Shown: piece after piece, positions 60,718 to 64,000 of the stretch
Numbering within the stretch: the stretch's first letter is position 1
How the letters are laid out: each line of letters opens with the position of its first letter
Assembly: GCA_964035545.1 (NCBI GenBank)
Contig: OZ037768.1
Coordinates: 12,405,741-12,469,740 of the forward strand
Length of the DNA stretch: 64,000 nucleotides
Source: Bugula neritina
Lineage: Eukaryota; Bryozoa; Gymnolaemata; Cheilostomatida; Bugulidae
Direction: 5' to 3'
Notes under the pieces: generated by a model
Database searches by the model: none
Told to the model about the DNA's origin: nothing
Seen by the model: only the letters and a program-made list of their open reading frames with translations
Translations under genes and position numbers: made by a program

Positions 60718-61505
60718 ACGAGATTTTAATTTATTTGACAGTTTTGTTATTAAACAAAAACACAACTTTTTTCATTTTGACAAAATGTGCATTATAAAAT
60801 CAAAAATCTGTAGATGTATTTTTTTCAACACCGTGGTAGCAGATTGGCCGGCAGAGTGGATTGGATCGTAGCAATGTAAAGTCATGTATAAATCACTCTC
60901 TGTTATGTAATAGTGTACGTTAGTTTTAATATCTTTTATTTGCTGTATAATTTGTAATAAATAAATTATATTCTATTCGTGAAAAACCTGGTGAAGTGGC
61001 TTTGAATAAGTAGACCCACTAATTGTTGTGAATCATACATTCACAACAATATTACGTCTTTGTATAAGCATTACCATTTAATGGACAGTAGGAAGGTTGT
61101 TCACAGCTACAATGTGTGTCGTTTAGTTTAGTAGTGGTAGTAGAGATGTGTGCAGTCTTAACTTTGTGCTGGTTCGAGCCATCAATACCTAACATTTTTC
61201 ATGTTGGGCATGCATGAATAATTAATTTTTGTGGTCTTCCTCTTGAAAAATTTACTTAGTCGGTTGGATGGTGGAAAGCATTTGTTAATGATTTGAAGAA
61301 ATGTTTTCCTATATTTTGGTTTTTACTGTTGAACTAAAAAGTGGGTTGTACCACAATATTTTTCTATTTTTATTATTTTTTTTTTGATTTAGGTGTTGGA
61401 TTACTTTTTAATTTATAGTCATATCCACTGTTTGATGGTGCTTCTTGCTATGGTTGTATGGTGGTTTTAAACTCCTCCTCATTGGAGGATAGTAGGCTAA
61501 GCCTT
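60718..61505. other. Intergenic stretch with a short Penelope-like fragment
   Basis: No gene. 61060-61115 (GTCTTTGTATAAGCATT, then TTAATGGACAG and GGAAGGTTG) matches part of the Penelope-like remnant at 2911-2965. Confidence 0.4.
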
Positions 61506-61507
61506 GG

Positions 61508-61560
61508 GCCACACTGTGCGTATTTTCGCGTGCGAGTTCGCATGAGAAGAAATACGCAGC
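61508..61560 (+). repeat. Possible terminal inverted repeat end of a PIF/Harbinger element
   Basis: GGGCCACACTGTGCG opens a GC-rich block just upstream of the transposase. Within it GCGTATTT pairs with AAATACGC around a 24-nt spacer. The other end of the element is outside the window, so the assignment cannot be confirmed. Confidence 0.35.
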
Positions 61561-62899
61561 GGTAGCGACATGCCACACACGACGTTACGCAGGAAAATGC
61601 GAAAATTAACTAGCCAATTGCTTTTGCTTTCAACGTTACTGCTCGCATGCTCTCCTTGTTTCTATGGCTACACATGCTGATGCTGCCTTGCAAAATGACA
61701 ATCGATTCGAGCAGATTGCTTTTATTTAAAAAAAGATCATTATTTCTAAAAAAGAAAGTATTGCTTGCTGAAAAAGTTAAACAAAAATACTGGGTTCATC
61801 CAATTAATATAAAGAGGGATAAACTTGGGCTTCACAGTACGCTTGTTGATGAGCTTCGACACCAAAATGCCGAGTCCAGACATAAAAACTATTTTAGAAT
61901 GTCTGCATATAAATTTGACTTTTTATTAAGATTGATTGCGCCAAGTCTTACTAAGCAAAACACAAATATGCGTCAAGCAATTGAACCCTCCTTAAAGCTA
62001 GCCACCACATTGCACCATCTTGCTGAAGGTAGTAGTCACAGAAATATAGCCACTCACTACCGGCTTGGAAGATCAACTGTAGCTGGTATAATTTATACTA
62101 CATGTGACGCTATTTATGATGCCTTGCAGCCATCCTTTTTAGCAGTACCAACCGGGAAAGAAGAGTGGAAAAAAATAGCCCAGGGGTTTGTGCTTATTAG
62201 TACTATATGCTACTGTATTAGAATTGATAACTTGATTTGTACAAATTCTTGAATAAATTACTATACTGTGAAATTCATTTACAATATTTCCTTCAACTTT
62301 GTTTTAAGATTTGAAGAAAGATGGAATTTTTCTCAACTGTATTGGTGCTGTTGATGGAAAGCACTGTACAATACAGAAACCAAAGAACACGGGCTCAACT
62401 TATTATAATTATAAACAGAGACTATCCACTATTCTATTAGCTGTATGCAGCAGCAATTACGATTTTTTAATGATTGATGTTGGTGCGAGTGGAAGCAACA
62501 ATGACGCTGGAGTTTGGGCGCAATCAAAATTTTCCCAAGGATTAGAGAATGGTAAAAAATAGCTCTGCTTACCAGTATTTAACTTTTTAACATCTAATAA
62601 ATGTATTATATTTTGACTAGCAATTATATGCTTATTATCACCATTTTCTTTAGGCACTATCGACTTACCAGAACCATCAGTATTATCTGATTCTTCAACC
62701 CTATTCCCTTATACCCTTGTTGGGGATGAAGCTTTTCCTCTCAAGTCATATTTGATGAGACCTTATCCAGGTCGTAGTATCAGCAATGAAAGCCAAAGAA
62801 TATTCAATTATAGACTTAGCAGGGCAAGAAGAGTCATTGAAAATACGTTTGGTAAGTTTGGTAAGTCTAGTGTTTGAGTGGCATAGCTGGTTGGCAAAC

Positions 62900-63431
62900 T
62901 GTCACAAATTCTGAGTGTACATATATCTATAGACTTACCGGGTTTTTCCTGATGATTATACACGAATGTTCATGAATATTCTAGACTGATCAAAGAGATG
63001 GGTCATTGTTCATTGTTATTGTTTTCATTAGTCATGTTAACTACTGCCCAGCAATGTAAACAAGGTGTTGCGCAATAATTGCGAAATAACCATGGAAATT
63101 CCAATGTTTTGTTTTGTTTTGATTTTCTATAAATAGTATTGGCATGTGGGGAATGTTTTCTACTAGAATCTTCTGTACTGGAATGCTTGAGAATATTCTA
63201 GAGCTTCTTGTTCACTATAAATACTGAGGCAGTTGTGTTTACAGTTCAGTTCATTCTCGGAGTTCATTTTTATAAATCCATCTGTGCATATCTTACTATA
63301 GAGAAATAAAGTCTACTTATACAACTCTATTTACTCTCAACTGGGTTAGCAAGCTGTATGCTACTTGTCTCTATACTTCTGACTACCAAACTTTTCGAAC
63401 TCGTCACACTGCTACCAACAGTTTTGTGACA
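62900..63431 (+). mobile_element. Solo LTR, 532 bp, with heat-shock-type promoter
   Basis: Begins TGTCACAAA and ends TTTGTGACA, a perfect 9-bp terminal inverted repeat with the TG...CA ends of an LTR. It is flanked by a perfect CAAAC duplication. Inside are heat-shock elements, a TATA box, an initiator-like site (separate entry) and AATAAA at 63305-63310, the order of U3, R and U5. No internal retroelement sequence remains, so it is probably the product of LTR-LTR recombination. It lies in the intron of the Harbinger pseudogene. Confidence 0.7.
62964..63251 (+). promoter_or_regulatory. Heat-shock elements, TATA box and initiator
   Basis: 62964-62985 is a perfect alternating heat-shock element: GAA-tg-TTC-at-GAA-ta-TTC-ta-GA. 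A second cluster has GAAtcTTC near 63166 and GAATATTCTAGA at 63191-63202. TATAAATA is at 63216-63223 and an initiator-like TCAGTT at 63246-63251, about 32 bases from the TATA start to the A. This matches the known layout of heat-shock promoters. Confidence 0.65.
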
Positions 63432-63886
63432 CAAACTATTTCTTTGCATGCATCAGTTGCAATCTTTATAACTTTGCATGTATTCTATTTAGGGATACTA
63501 ACTCAGCGCTGGAGAATACTGTTTAGGCCTATCATTGCTGATGCTTCAAAAGCAACAAAATTAGTGAGAACTGCATGTGTTTTGCACAACTTTCTAAGAA
63601 AAGTTGATGATGAAATTTATTGCCCACCTGGGATATGCTGACCAAGTGAGTCATGATGGGAGTATCAAATTAGGATTTTGGCGTGCAGCACGACAACCGA
63701 CTTTTGGATTGTATCTTCGAAATAGAGGTGCCACAGTAGCAGCTAGCGAACTCAGAGACAAGGTGACTTTATATTTTTGTAACGAAGGAAAAGTAGCTTG
63801 GCAAGATAATCATATTAACAAAAGGTAAAAATAAAGCTGGACAGAAAAACCACTCAAACTTGTACGATGCTGCAAAAACTGTATTT

Positions 63887-63935
63887 ATATATGTATATGT
63901 ATAGGTATATGTATATGTATATATGTATATATAAG
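63887..63935. repeat. Imperfect (TATATG)n repeat
   Basis: A short run of TATATGTATA variants after the transposase pseudogene. Confidence 0.6.
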
Positions 63936-64000
63936 CTGCTAGTAGTAAAATATGTTACAAAAAATAAATCCAACCTGACTAGTTCAAAATATTATATGTA

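Larger units (their letters stand above)
62895..63436. repeat. 5-bp target-site duplication around the solo LTR
   Basis: CAAAC at 62895-62899 and again at 63432-63436, directly abutting the element on both sides. Confidence 0.75.
61647..63828 (+). pseudogene. PIF/Harbinger transposase (HARBI1-like) with introns, two frameshifts
   Basis: Exons: 61647-62185, 62309-62551, 62654-62851 and 63493-63828, with matching phases and GT-AG introns. Exon 1 has a helix-turn-helix, SSHRNIATHYRLGRSTVAGI. Exon 2 has IGAVDGKHCTI (first Asp), exon 3 VGDEAFPLKSY (second Asp) and RRVIENTFG (Glu), and exon 4 LTQRWRILFRPI, ACVLHNFLR and LRNRGATVAASELRD. Order and residues match HARBI1-like DDE transposases. A 1-nt gain in the T-run at 62327-62331 and a frame change near 63633 break it. 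The last intron (62852-63492) holds a solo LTR. Confidence 0.75.

Overview
The window looks like AT-rich, repeat-laden nuclear DNA from an invertebrate animal. The reasons are short GT-AG introns, an ankyrin-repeat plus ZU5 gene, a TRIM-type B-box exon, and a mixture of animal transposons: Penelope-like, Ty3/gypsy-like LTR elements, PIF/Harbinger, MULE-like and probably KDZ. A sponge or other non-bilaterian is my best guess from gene style, but nothing in the sequence proves it. It is a draft assembly with one 200-N gap (3735-3934).

Layout. 1-3.2 kb: a small two-exon acidic gene (243-592), then a Penelope-like GIY-YIG remnant with a hammerhead ribozyme motif, all on the minus strand. 3.2-14.45 kb and 24.4-34.3 kb: two direct copies (A and B) of one segmental duplication. 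Each carries a 12-13 exon plus-strand gene for six ankyrin repeats followed by a single ankyrin-type ZU5 domain, and further right a minus-strand array of ankyrin exons related to the gene's last repeat. Copy B reads intact (about 499-512 aa). Copy A has a 29-bp net deletion and a stop in exon 3. 14.45-24.4 kb: transposon relics, an (ACT/AGT)n element, a relic of a transposon-associated protein and a B-box exon.

34.7-42.8 kb: two LTR retrotransposons in opposite orientation. Both keep gag and an aspartic protease but lack reverse transcriptase, RNase H and a usable integrase core. The plus-strand one has 352-bp LTRs, a 4-bp target duplication, a polypurine tract and an extra spliced zinc-finger ORF. 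42.9-47.9 kb: a second (ACT/AGT)n element, a KDZ-like fragment and a second, frameshifted B-box segment, repeating the order seen at 17.5-23.1 kb. 48.6-53.05 kb: a retroelement remnant encoding a zinc knuckle fused to dUTPase, an envelope-like glycoprotein and an integrase, with no reverse transcriptase visible. 53.4-54.6 kb: two coiled-coil ORFs between (TA)n tracts. 57.9-60.7 kb: an OTU-like exon next to a decayed MULE transposase. 61.5-63.83 kb: a HARBI1-like transposase pseudogene whose last intron holds a 532-bp solo LTR with a perfect 5-bp target duplication and a heat-shock-element promoter.

The only host-type genes I can support are the ankyrin/ZU5 pair, the B-box exon, the small acidic gene and possibly the coiled-coil ORFs. 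No rRNA, tRNA or CRISPR array was seen. No computation was run: all boundaries come from reading frames, splice-site inspection and comparison of copies by eye.
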